The notes under the pieces were generated by a model that worked only from the letters and a program-made list of their open reading frames with translations, had not been told where the DNA came from and made no database searches. This document shows positions 1 through 9,588 of a DNA stretch of 64,000 nt, in pieces (position 1 is the first letter of the stretch; each line of letters opens with the position of its first letter). This DNA comes from Panonychus citri (taxonomy: Eukaryota; Arthropoda; Arachnida; Trombidiformes; Tetranychidae): NCBI RefSeq assembly GCF_014898815.1, contig NW_026515432.1, positions 1-64,000 of the forward strand, written 5' to 3'. Both the position numbers and the translations under genes were made by a program.

Positions 1-1468
1 GTAAACAAAAACATTAACCATTTGCCAACTTGTTCCCACAGGAAATTAAACCGTTCCAATTACCACCGTACCAATGTCCACCGTACCATTTACCGCCTTA
101 TACGTTACCACCGTACCATTTACCAACCACAGCAACGTTTCATAACACTTTCACCGAGATTGCTCAGGTTCTGCTGGAATCTCAGAGAACCCTAAATAAT
201 GTTCATAGTTTATCTAAATTAAAATCAAGCCTGTCCACTACAATTACTGCAATTCCCACCATAATTAATGGTAACTGCAACGCTCATCATTTAAATCACC
301 ATTTACAAAACATCAACACCAACAATCATCATCGTAACAACAACAATACAATTGATTGTTTGAACAGTGCCAACAACAACAACAACAATCACAGTAATAT
401 AAGTAATTACTCAAAGATTAACAATCTACACCACCGGTCAAATAATAACGGTAATAGCGGCATCACCTGTAGTGGTAATAATAACAATGGTGATACAACA
501 ATTACTGTATTACCTTTGATTAATAATCGTAAATTAATTTGTGATGATGATTTTATTGATCGTTTTGAAGCTCCACTTGATTTATCTGTAAAAAAAGATA
601 CATCTAAATCCGTTCCAACTGATTTGTCATGTAAGAAAAGGCCACTGGTCAGTGATGATGATGATTCAGTCAACACCAATAATAAGAATACCAGTAAAAA
701 TAAAAGTAAATTAACTCGGTGGTGGTGGTGGTGGAAGTAGCAATTATATTGATAATATTCAAAGTAAAATTTGTTTCCAATCAAGTAAACGTACTAAGCA
801 AACTAATCATCAACAATCATCAACTAATTTTCACCAGAAACAACAACGAAATCAACAATTTACTCCATCACCAATTTCACTGCAATCACAGTCTCAGGTA
901 TCAGTTACAACACCTACACAACAACAAGTAAATTGTTCACCAATTGGACAGATAAAAAGTCAATCAAATCATCAGCACCATCCACGAAAACAATCACCGA
1001 TTCCGTTACCATCATCAGCATCTCCGGTTGAAGGTACATTAGCACCAACGACACCACAACAACCCAAACCCAAGAACCAGAGACAACCAACAACCTCATC
1101 TTCACCCTGTTCGAGTCAACAAAGTAGCCCAATGTCACCAATGTCACCGACGCAATTAAACACAATCAACAACACTACAACTAACAACAGTGTTAAAAGT
1201 TCACCAGCTCGTTCACAAAATGATCCTTTAGATGATTCAAATTGCCAATCACCATCATCTAACCAGAATAGTGATCATCTTCATCACCATCATCACAATA
1301 ATCAACAATTACAATCTAGTATTACACCAGCAAGTAGCCTTATTTCAAACACTAATTCATCTTCACCGATTGATTTATACAATTCAGAGACCATTTTAAG
1401 TTGTGATAAATGTGAGAAAACTTTCAACAAATCAAGCTCATTGGCTCGACATAAATATGAACATTCCG
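1..1468 (+). pseudogene. zfh1: ZEB/Zfh-1-like large exon, upstream copy (5' end outside window, two frame breaks)
   Basis: Homologous to the large exon at 4377-5883. It covers the region C-terminal to the first zinc-finger cluster: a run of LPPY/CPPY motifs (about 60-125), the co-repressor-binding motif PLDLS followed by a second site PTDLS (about 570-625, typical CtBP ligands of ZEB proteins), long N/Q/H-rich stretches, and the first C-terminal C2H2 finger (CDKCEKTFNKSSSLARH, about 1400-1460). The exon ends at a clear donor, TCCG|GTAAGT. Two breaks are visible. A C is missing near 35 relative to the other copy (TTCCCACAG versus TTCCCCACAG). The frame changes near 715-725 at a GGT repeat: the upstream frame stops at 740, while the next frame is open from the GGT run to 1468. 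It is longer than the other copy because it keeps about 160 residues of Q/H/S-rich sequence before the finger. It may be a decaying duplicate, or the full gene carrying assembly errors. Confidence 0.7.
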
Positions 1469-1755
1469 GTAAGTTAATTACTTTCTAATTGATTACAATT
1501 AAATTCAATCAATCATCAAAAAGAAAGAAACAAACTTTCAATACAAATGATTCCATTCATTTATCTATATCTTTTTACTCTCTCTCTCTCTCTCTTGTTT
1601 TTCTATCTTTTTCATGTTACTAATTTTTTTTCTTCTTCTTTTTCTCCACCTACTTTTCCTCTCTCTCTCTCTCTCTCTCCTCTCTCCCTCTCTGGCTTTT
1701 ACCTCCGTTCTCCTGATCCTCTCTGTCTCTCTCTCTCTCCGTCTTATTACAACAG
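1469..1755 (+). other. intron of ZEB-like copy 1
   Basis: GT-AG intron between the finger-containing large exon and the last coding exon. It starts GTAAGTTAATTAC and ends TTATTACAACAG. Its 3' half is almost pure pyrimidine, with several CT tracts. It is nearly identical to the intron at 5884-6181. The phase (G|GA) restores the H-link between the first and second C-terminal fingers. Confidence 0.8.
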
Positions 1756-1949
1756 GACAACGTCCACACAAATGCGATGTTTGTAGTAAAGCATTTAAAC
1801 ACAAACACCATTTAACTGAACATAAAAGACTTCATTCAGGAGAGAAACCATTTCAATGTAAAAAATGTTTGAAACGCTTTTCCCATTCAGGATCATATTC
1901 TCAGCATATGAATCACCGATACTCTTATTGTAAACCCTATCGAAATTAG
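1756..1949 (+). CDS. zfh1: ZEB/Zfh-1-like terminal exon, copy A
   Basis: Last coding exon with the second and third C-terminal fingers. It reads QRPHKCDVC...HHLTEHKRLHSGEKPFQC and ends with the ZEB signature FSHSGSYSQHMNHRYSYCK before a stop at 1947-1949. The acceptor is AACAG|GACAACG, and the codon split G|GA joins in phase to the donor at 1468. ZEB-family proteins use this cluster for E-box (CACCTG-type) DNA binding and transcriptional repression. The coding sequence is identical to those at 2547-2740 and 6182-6375 as far as compared by eye. The start codon is far upstream, so this is only an exon. Confidence 0.8.
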
Positions 1950-2433
1950 CATCTCTCACCTTTAACCATCTTCCTTTCTCCCTTTCTCCCTTTCTCCCTC
2001 TTCCCCTCTCTCTCTCTCCTCTCACTCTACACAACAACAACAACAATAACAACTTGTAAACCTTTGGACTTCTGGATATTCATTACCACAGGTCATCTCA
2101 TCTTCATCTTCATCTGCATCTCCATCATCTTCATCTTCATTCATCTTCCAAGACATTCTTAGGCCTAAAAACAACAATGAAGCAAAACTTTTAATCTCTA
2201 CAAAAAAATTAAATCATCTCTCTTTCTCTCCACCATGGAAACATCATGATAATCTTCATTCCTTTTAAATGATCATCTTTACAATCAAATCCCCTTTCTG
2301 TCTCTCTCTCTCTTTCTCCCTCTGGTTATCCCTTCATCCAAATCATCAGTATAAACAATTGATTAGCTTCTACTGTCCATCTTTAATTCAAATTGTATTT
2401 TATCAATTCTAAAATACTGTCCAAATTAATTTC

Positions 2434-2440
<7 letters not shown>
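1950..2440 (+). other. 3' flank / probable 3' UTR of ZEB-like copy A
   Basis: Non-coding and pyrimidine-rich, with CTTTCTCC and TCATCT repeats and an ACAACAACAACAATAACAAC tract. The same sequence follows the terminal exon copies at 2741 and 6376, so it moved with the exon. No ORF or RNA gene was seen. Confidence 0.5.

Positions 2441-2470
<30 letters not shown>
2437..2470. repeat. (CT)n tract at duplication junction
   Basis: An uninterrupted CT run of about 34 bp lies exactly where the 3' flank of copy A gives way to a second copy of the intron end and terminal exon. A similar CT run closes the second unit near 3230-3248. This position suggests that the roughly 791-bp unit was duplicated by misalignment between CT tracts. 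Confidence 0.7.
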
Positions 2471-2474
<4 letters not shown>

Positions 2475-2546
2475 TCCCTCTCCCTCTCTGGCTTTTTACC
2501 TCCGTTCTCCTGATCTTCTCTCTCTCTCTCCGTCTTATTACAACAG

Positions 2547-2740
2547 GACAACGTCCACACAAATGCGATGTTTGTAGTAAAGCATTTAAACACAAACACC
2601 ATTTAACTGAACATAAAAGACTTCATTCAGGAGAGAAACCATTTCAATGTAAAAAATGTTTGAAACGCTTTTCCCATTCAGGATCATATTCTCAGCATAT
2701 GAATCACCGATACTCTTATTGTAAACCCTATCGAAATTAG
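2547..2740 (+). CDS. zfh1: ZEB/Zfh-1-like terminal exon, extra tandem copy B
   Basis: A second copy of the terminal zinc-finger exon, 791 bp downstream of copy A, with the same acceptor (CAACAG|GACAACG), the same two fingers and a stop at 2738-2740. It has no large exon of its own. It is either an alternative last exon for the upstream donor at 1468 or a non-functional extra copy. The duplicated block also includes the pyrimidine-rich intron end and about 490 bp of 3' flank. Confidence 0.7.
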
Positions 2741-4155
2741 CATCTCTCACCTTTAACCATCTTCCTTTCTCCCTTTCTCCCTTTCTCCCTTTCTCCTCTT
2801 CCCTCTCTCTCTCCTCTCACTCTACACAACAACAACAACAATAACAACTTGTAAACCTTTGGACTTCTGGATATTCATTACCACAGGTCATCTCATCTTC
2901 ATCTTCATCTGCATCTCCATCATCTTCATCTTCATTCATCTTCCAAGACATTCTTAGGCCTAAAAACAACAATGAAGCAAAACTTTTAATCTCTACAAAA
3001 AAATTAAATCATCTCTCTTTCTCTCCACCATGGAAACATCATGATAATCTTCATTCCTTTTAAATGATCATCTTTACAATCAAATCCCCTTTCTGTCTCT
3101 CTCTCTTTCTCCCTCTGGTTATCCCTTCATCCAAATCATCAGTATAAACAATTGATTAGCTTCTACTGTCCATCTTTAATTCAAATTGTATTTTATCAAT
3201 TCTAAAATACTGTCCAAATTAATTTCTTTCTCTCTCTCTCTCTCTCTTTCTTTCACAAACCTACACAATCTCTAATTATTACAATATAATTAACTATTAT
3301 TATTATGTATTATTATTATTTACTATTATTGTTGTTATACAAGAGAAAAAAAAAATAATATAAATCATATGATTGTATTAATACAAGAAAATTAGATTGA
3401 TTATCTTGCAACGAAAACAAAGAAACAAACAAAAAAAGACAAAATTTGACATTGAAGATGCTTCCAATTGCCATAAACACCAAATTGTAACATAATTAAA
3501 GAACTGGATTAAATTAAATCAACAACAATGATTACATATTCTCTCTCTCTAATTGTTTTCCTTTATTCACAACATATCATTAAACAATACGAGGGATAAT
3601 CTACTGATATTGATTAACAATTAACTCTTTGGAAGTTAACAAACAGGTAACATGAAGCACCTCAAAGTTATTAATTGAATTAAAAGATTATCCCTTTGAA
3701 AGTGGATTATAAATGTTGACACCGAAAAAGGGATAATTTATTTACCTTTGATTTCTCATGTTAACATACACAATTTACTTAAGAAAATCCTTCTAAACAA
3801 TTAAGATCAACAATCAAATTGTTTGTGTAAATGAACAATTTTAACACAAACTCGAAAGGAAAAAAAAAACTTCTCAGTCAAATGGAAAATGACAAATTGT
3901 AAAATGATGAAATTGCGACAATTAACTAGATCAAGTTAACCAAATGAATCAAATTACTTTTAATTGTAAGAATTAAATAGATGGCGTTAGTTAGAAGAGG
4001 AATAGGAAGACACCAAAAGGATTAGATTGTTGATTCTCTTGAAAAAAGTTTCATTTTCTAATGAAAACTGACCTGTGATAGAAAAACAAAAAATTCTCTT
4101 TTGATTGTTTACTTTTCTTTATCTTATCTTCTTTCATCTTCTTTCATCTTCATTC

Positions 4156-4187
<32 letters not shown>

Positions 4188-4376
4188 TCATCTTCTGCTC
4201 CCTTTCATCCTTCCATATACCTCCCATCATAACCCTCCTTCTCATCTTCCTCATCCTCTCATATAAAATCAATTGTTTTACTTTTATTGTTTTTAATTTC
4301 GTCCCAAAAGATGACCAAAGTTATTTACTAGATCACCTGGTTGTCCAAACCTTTGACCATTTCTATTTAAATTACA
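2741..4376 (+). other. non-coding: repeated 3' flank (to about 3230), then intergenic or intronic DNA
   Basis: 2741-3230 repeats the 3' flank seen at 1950-2440. From about 3250 the sequence is unique, AT-rich and without an ORF. It contains a CT-rich stretch near 4160-4190 and ends in TTTCTATTTAAATTACAG, a good splice acceptor for the exon that follows. If that acceptor is used, exons of the second ZEB-like copy lie within or upstream of this stretch. None could be recognised. Confidence 0.4.
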
Positions 4377-5883
4377 GTTGTGATCACCTTTAACCCCATC
4401 ATGGAAACAACAACAACAACAACAACAACATTTAAATCATTTACAAACCGTAAATTTAAGTGTCCCGAATGTGGTAAAGCTTTTAAATTCAAACATCACC
4501 TCAAGGAACACATAAGAATCCACTCAGGTGATAAACCCTTCCAATGTTCCCACTGTGGTAAACGTTTCTCCCACTCTGGATCATATTCATCACATTTAAC
4601 AAGTAAAAAATGTTTCAAAGTTAATCTCAAAGTGTCCAACACCAACACCAACACCAACATAAACACCACCAACAACAACCACAATCACAACCAAAACACC
4701 AACAAAAACAACAACAATATTAACCATGTAAACGATAATAATAATAACAGTATAATGAATACCTCAACTAATGGTAGTGTCAATGGCAATTTAATTTCTC
4801 CTAGTGCTGTTAACAATATTCTTAATCATCATCACAATTTAATTGCTAACAATCTTAGCCATCATTTTACCAACACAAACCTTGGTAATCATCACTCTCA
4901 CTCTCATTCTCATCATTCTCATTCTCAACAACAACAACAACAACAACAACATAACAATTTAATTACAAACAACAACCACAACCACAACAACAACAACAAT
5001 GTAAACAAAAACATTAACCATTTGCCAACTTGTTCCCCACAGGAAATTAAACCGTTCCAATTACCACCGTACCAATGTCCACCGTACCATTTACCGCCTT
5101 ATACGTTACCACCGTACCATTTACCAACCACAGCAACGTTTCATAACACTTTCACCGAGATTGCTCAGGTTCTGCTGGAATCTCAGAGAACCCTAAATAA
5201 TGTTCATAGTTTATCTAAATTAAAATCATCCCTGTTCAACTCAATTCCATCTCTAATCAATGGAAATGCTCATCAACAACTTTCCATCAATCCATTTGAC
5301 CCTTTCAACATATTCACTGTCAACAATCAATGGATGAATCGTTCAAACGACATTAATGTCAATAGTGGCCTCTCCTGTAATAATGACAACGAGGATAAAT
5401 CAGTCGCTCTATTACCTTCGCTTGATTATTCACAATCAATTTTCGATGATGATTTTATTGATCGTTTCGAAGCACCACTTGATCTATCTTTAAAAAAAGA
5501 TACTTTCATGTCCGTTCCAACTGATTTGTCATTCAAGAAAAGACCAATGGTCAGTGATGAAGATTCAGTGAACAGTAATAATCGAAATACCAGTGAAATG
5601 GAAAGTGCATTAACTTTTGATTGTAATTATATTGATAATATCGAAAGTAATATTTGTTTGCAAACAAACAAACTCTCAAAACAATCAAAGTATCAACACC
5701 ATCCAAGAAAACGATCTATGATACCGTTACCATCATCAGTGCCGATGAGTGGCCTCATCTCGATCATCAATTCAACTTCACCGGTTGATTTATCTCATCC
5801 TGAGACCATTTTAAGTTGTGATAAATGTGAGAAAACCTTCAACAAATCAAGCTCATTGGCTCGACATAAATATGAACATTCCG
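4377..5883 (+). CDS. zfh1: ZEB/Zfh-1-like zinc-finger repressor, large exon of downstream copy
   Basis: An intact frame of about 500 codons between a probable acceptor at 4376 and the donor TCCG|GTAAGT at 5884. In order it encodes: a TTTTT-rich start with an ATG at 4401; a C2H2 finger (FKCPECGKAF...HHLKEHIRIH) and a C2HC finger (FQCSHCGKRFSHSGSYSSHLTSKKC), which match the last two fingers of the N-terminal ZEB cluster; N/H/Q-rich linkers; four LPPY/CPPY motifs (LPxY motifs can bind WW domains); PLDLS and PTDLS CtBP-binding sites plus a third, PVDLS; and the first C-terminal finger. ZEB/Zfh-1 proteins are nuclear repressors that recruit CtBP. No homeodomain is visible between the finger cluster and PLDLS, where ZEB proteins normally have one. 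Either upstream exons supply the rest of the N-terminal cluster, or the ATG at 4401 starts a short form. Confidence 0.85.
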
Positions 5884-6181
5884 GTAAGTTAATTACTTTC
5901 TAATTGATTACAATTAAATTCAATCAATCATCAAAAAGAAAGAAAGAAAGAAACTTTCAATACAAATGATTCCATTCATTTATCTATATCTTTTTACTCT
6001 CTCTCTCTCTCTCTCTTGTTTTTCTATCTTTTTCATGTTACTAATTTTTTTCTTCTTCTTTTTCTCCACCTACTTTTCCTATCTCTCTCTCTCTCTCTCC
6101 CTCTCTCCCTCTCTGGCTTTTTACCTCCGTTCTCCTGATCCTCTCTCTGTCTCTCTCTCTCTCTCCGTCTTATTACAACAG
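5884..6181 (+). other. intron of ZEB-like copy 2
   Basis: GT-AG intron that joins the large exon to the terminal exon in phase. It has the same pyrimidine-rich composition as the intron at 1469-1755, with small length differences in CT tracts and GAAA repeats. Confidence 0.85.
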
Positions 6182-6375
6182 GACAACGTCCACACAAATG
6201 CGATGTTTGTAGTAAAGCATTTAAACACAAACACCATTTAACTGAACATAAAAGACTTCATTCAGGAGAGAAACCATTTCAATGTAAAAAATGTTTGAAA
6301 CGCTTTTCCCATTCAGGATCATATTCTCAGCATATGAATCACCGATACTCTTATTGTAAACCCTATCGAAATTAG
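6182..6375 (+). CDS. zfh1: ZEB/Zfh-1-like terminal exon, copy C
   Basis: The terminal coding exon that belongs to the intact large exon at 4377-5883. Two C2H2 fingers end in HSGSYSQHMNHRYSYCK and a stop at 6373-6375. With the large exon it gives a C-terminal three-finger cluster, the usual number for this family. The sequence matches copies A and B. Confidence 0.85.
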
Positions 6376-6954
6376 CATCTCTCACCTTTAACCATCTTCC
6401 TTTCTCCCTCTTCCTCTCTCTCTCACTCTACACAACAACAACAACAATAACAACAACTTGTAAACCTTTGGACTTCTGGATATTCATTACCACAGTTCAT
6501 CTCATCTTCATCTTCATCTGCATCTCCATCATCTTCATCTTCATTCATCTTCCAAGACATTCTTAGGCCTAAAAACAACAATGAAGCAAAACTTTTAATC
6601 TCTACAAAAAATTAAATCATCTCTCTACTTTTTTGATCTTTATCATGATGACCTTCATTCCTTTTAAATGATCATCTTCACAATCAAGTCCTCTTGTTAT
6701 GGTTATACCTTCATTCTAATCATTAATCAAGTATAAACAATTGATTAGCTTCTATTGTCCATCTTTAATTCAGATTGTATTTTATCAATTCTAAAATGCT
6801 ATATGTGTTTTCTACACACAAAAGACTTTAAAATAAACATTCATTTATAAATCATCTTATCTTTTGGTGTTCAACAAGTGGGTCTACAAATTTTGACCTT
6901 TTCTTTTTTTTTTGTTTTCTTCTTTTCGTGTAACTATTTATTCATTGATAATCA
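6376..6954. other. 3' UTR and intergenic gap between ZEB-like gene and gatA
   Basis: The first 400 bp or so repeat the 3' flank of the other two terminal exons, with more differences near its end, then the homology fades. The two genes converge here. No ORF was seen. Confidence 0.4.
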
Positions 6955-9588
6955 TCAATCCCCTTTGTAAACTAATCGAGGAAATGATAATAAACTTTCA
7001 AGGAATTTCGAAAAGGCAATGACAATATTATCTTTGTAACGAGGTCCAACTATTTGCAAAGCTAAAGGTAAATTTGTTGACTTTGAAAGGGCACAAGGTA
7101 AACTTAAGGCCGGAAGTCCGGCCAAGTTTGCAGGTTGAGTACAATAGTCTTCGTTGATGGCATCTTTACGGTTCCATTCCGAGTATGTACAAGAAGAGGT
7201 TAAAGTGACCGGTGTTAAAAGTAGATCAATTTTCTGGTCATTGAAAACCTTATCAAAATCATTGACAATTAATCTTCGAACTTTAAGAGCTCGAAGGAAA
7301 AAATTTTCATAATTTTCTTTTAAAAGGAAATAATTTCCAGCCATGATTCGACCTTTCACTTTTTCACCCAAACCTTCATCTCTTGATGATGTAATGAAAT
7401 TCTCAAAGGTTTCATTGTCTGGGGAATTAATTTCAATCTCTGATGAAGATAATGAAGAAGGAGAAGGAGAAGAAGAAGAAGAAGATGATGATGATGATGA
7501 TGAAGGTGATGATGAAAGTGATGACGTTGAGTTTGTCCTGGTTTCTTTGGTTAATGTTTTACTGTTCACTTTGGAGGTGGTCAGTACTTTTCTCGAACGA
7601 TGTCCATACTGAATACCATCGTAACAGGCAAAATTTGAGGCCACTTCAGCTTGATTGATAACAGAATAACATGATAATGAATAAGGTGTATGGGGAAGTG
7701 AAACTGGTACCACAGAGATGCCTTTAGATTTTAAAAGGTTAACAGTTGAATTGATTAGTGACTGAATCTCTGGGGATATAAATTCAGGAAGATACTCATC
7801 GGGTAAACCAATGGTCAGTTGATTAATGGGCAATTCTGTTCCCAGAGGTTTGTACGGATGATTCCTTGAACTGGTTGAGTCTTTTACATCCCAACCTTGG
7901 ATAGATTGGAAAACAATTTCAACATCGTCAACGGTTCGACCCATTATCGCAACCGTATCCATGGAATGGGTTAAAGGTACCAAACCATAACGGGAACAAG
8001 CTCCATAACTTGGCTTAAAGCCGACGATACCACAATGGGCGGCAGGATTTCTTACAGAACCACCGGTGTCCGAACCAAGTGCAGCGTAAACAATTCCTGA
8101 TGCAACAGCAACAGCAGAACCTCCAGAACTACCTAAAAGAATATTTATAAGAGAGTGAGAGAGAAAAGAAATCAAATTATGAATATCAATTATCTAAGTA
8201 ATGAAGAGATAGATCATTTGCTTTTGTTCTTTTTTTAATCTCTTTTTTTTCTCTTCACATCCTTTAAGAAAAAAGAAAGTGAATCAAGAAAAGAAAGAGA
8301 AAGAAAGTAAATGATGCCTGCAATATGGAGGAAATATGTGAAACTATGATGAGTTGCCGACGATTTCTTGGAACCAGAAACACATTGTTGTTTTCTTTTT
8401 CCAGTGAATCTTCAGGAAGAGGAGATAGAAAGATGCGGCTCAATATGCTCTAATTAGAGTAGCATTAATTGGTTGATATGTAAAAGAGAAAGAGAGAGAA
8501 GATGAACCCATATGGAAAAGATGATGAGCTCGCAGAAAGATTTTCATAAGCAAGAGAAAATTGTTAAGATAGGTGGGAATCGCCTTCGGTAGATTAAAGA
8601 GAAGTGGACAGAGAAAATTAATCCAGTTATCTTAGTCTTGGTAATCCAATTAATAAGAATCACGGAAGGTCAAGAGGGAGAAAGAGATTTAGATAAGAGA
8701 TGATAGAGAGATTAAAGCGCTGAGTTAATCTAACCTAAAGAGTTGATTAAAAGCCGCTGATATTCCGGTTGATGAGTCATCTTGATTTTCTTTTCTTCTC
8801 TTCTTTGTTGCTAAGGCAACAAATTTTCTTAACAATTGTACTTAATTGTTGAGAGTATTTTCTGCGGTTTTACACTAAATTCTTTTTAAGTACCTCCACT
8901 TATGAACCATTCATCAGGATCATGATTCTCTTCATTTGAATGGACAATCTTATCATTTGTTGGGTCAATCGCTTGAAAGGGTAACCCTGAATTCCATGGG
9001 TTATAACAGGGACCGAAAATTGAATCAACTCCTCCACATCCCATGGCAAATTCATCTAAATTTGTTTTACCCATTAAAAGGCTTCCATTGGTTTCGATTA
9101 ATTTATCAACTACAGTCGCTGAATAAGGTGGGATAAAATTTTCCAACATTTTCGATGCACAAGTTGTCTTTATGCCTTTGGTCATGAAATTATCTTTAAC
9201 AGCAATCGGTATACCATCAAGGACTCCTAATTGTTTACCTAATTACCAGGTAAAGGATAAAAATAAGAGAGAGAGAGAGAGAACAATTAAACTTTTAGAA
9301 CCAAATAGAGTAAGGATTCTAAACCTTGATCAAGATTTAAAATCTTTTTCTTCTTCGTCTTAGGATAATGTGAATCTAATTCTCACCTGATATATACCGT
9401 TGACTAGATTTCTCTGCTTGAGAAATTGCTTCGTCCGCTGTAATTGTAATTAAACCATTTAATTGTTTAGTTTGATTGACTCGCTTTAAACAAATTTCAC
9501 ATAATTGGGTTGGAGTAATTTTACCAGAAACTAATAGTCTATGTACATCACTTATCTTGGAAGATAATAGATTACTAGATGTAGCCAT
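6955..9588 (-). CDS. gatA: glutamyl-tRNA(Gln) amidotransferase subunit A, mitochondrial (GatA/QRSL1), three exons
   Basis: Exons 9387-9588, 8894-9238 and 6955-8132, with GT-AG introns of 148 and 761 bp. All junctions split a Gly codon G|GT and keep the frame, giving about 574 residues. GatA is the amidase subunit of the GatCAB transamidosome, which converts Glu-tRNA(Gln) to Gln-tRNA(Gln) in mitochondria. The amidase-signature triad is visible: Lys82 in GIPIAVKDNF, cis-Ser184 in ISGGSSGGSAVAV and the nucleophile Ser208 in GSDTGGS. Other family blocks are TKGIKTTCASKMLENF, GKTNLDEFAMG, and CTQPANLAGLPALSLPC near the C-terminus. The protein is longer than typical GatA (about 480-530 residues) because of a Ser-rich insertion of about 60 residues encoded near 7370-7560. 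The start ATG at 9586-9588 is the first in frame. A classical presequence is not obvious. Confidence 0.93.
7430..7545 (-). repeat. serine-codon repeat inside gatA exon 3
   Basis: A run of TCA/TCT/TCC codons in the coding direction (GAAGAAGAT and GATGATGAT on the + strand) encodes a polyserine stretch within gatA. It lies between the conserved amidase core and the motif region that begins LGEKVKGRIMAGNY. It fits the general expansion of trinucleotide repeats across this window and probably forms a disordered surface loop. Confidence 0.7.
8133..8893 (-). other. gatA intron 2
   Basis: A 761-bp intron, unusually long compared with the 148-bp intron 1. The donor G|GTACTT is weak and the acceptor is CTTTTAG|GTAG. 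It is purine-rich on the + strand (GAGAAAGA tracts). No nested gene was recognised. Confidence 0.75.

Noticed and set aside
407..784. - strand ORF over the upstream ZEB-like exon
   Set aside because: Antisense shadow of CAACAAC/GATGAT repeats; the + strand carries PLDLS and zinc-finger motifs.
1547..1804. Leu/Ser-rich and Arg/Glu-rich ORFs over the ZEB-like introns (also at 2383-2595 and 5966-6241)
   Set aside because: Products of CT/GA tracts in a clear GT-AG intron.
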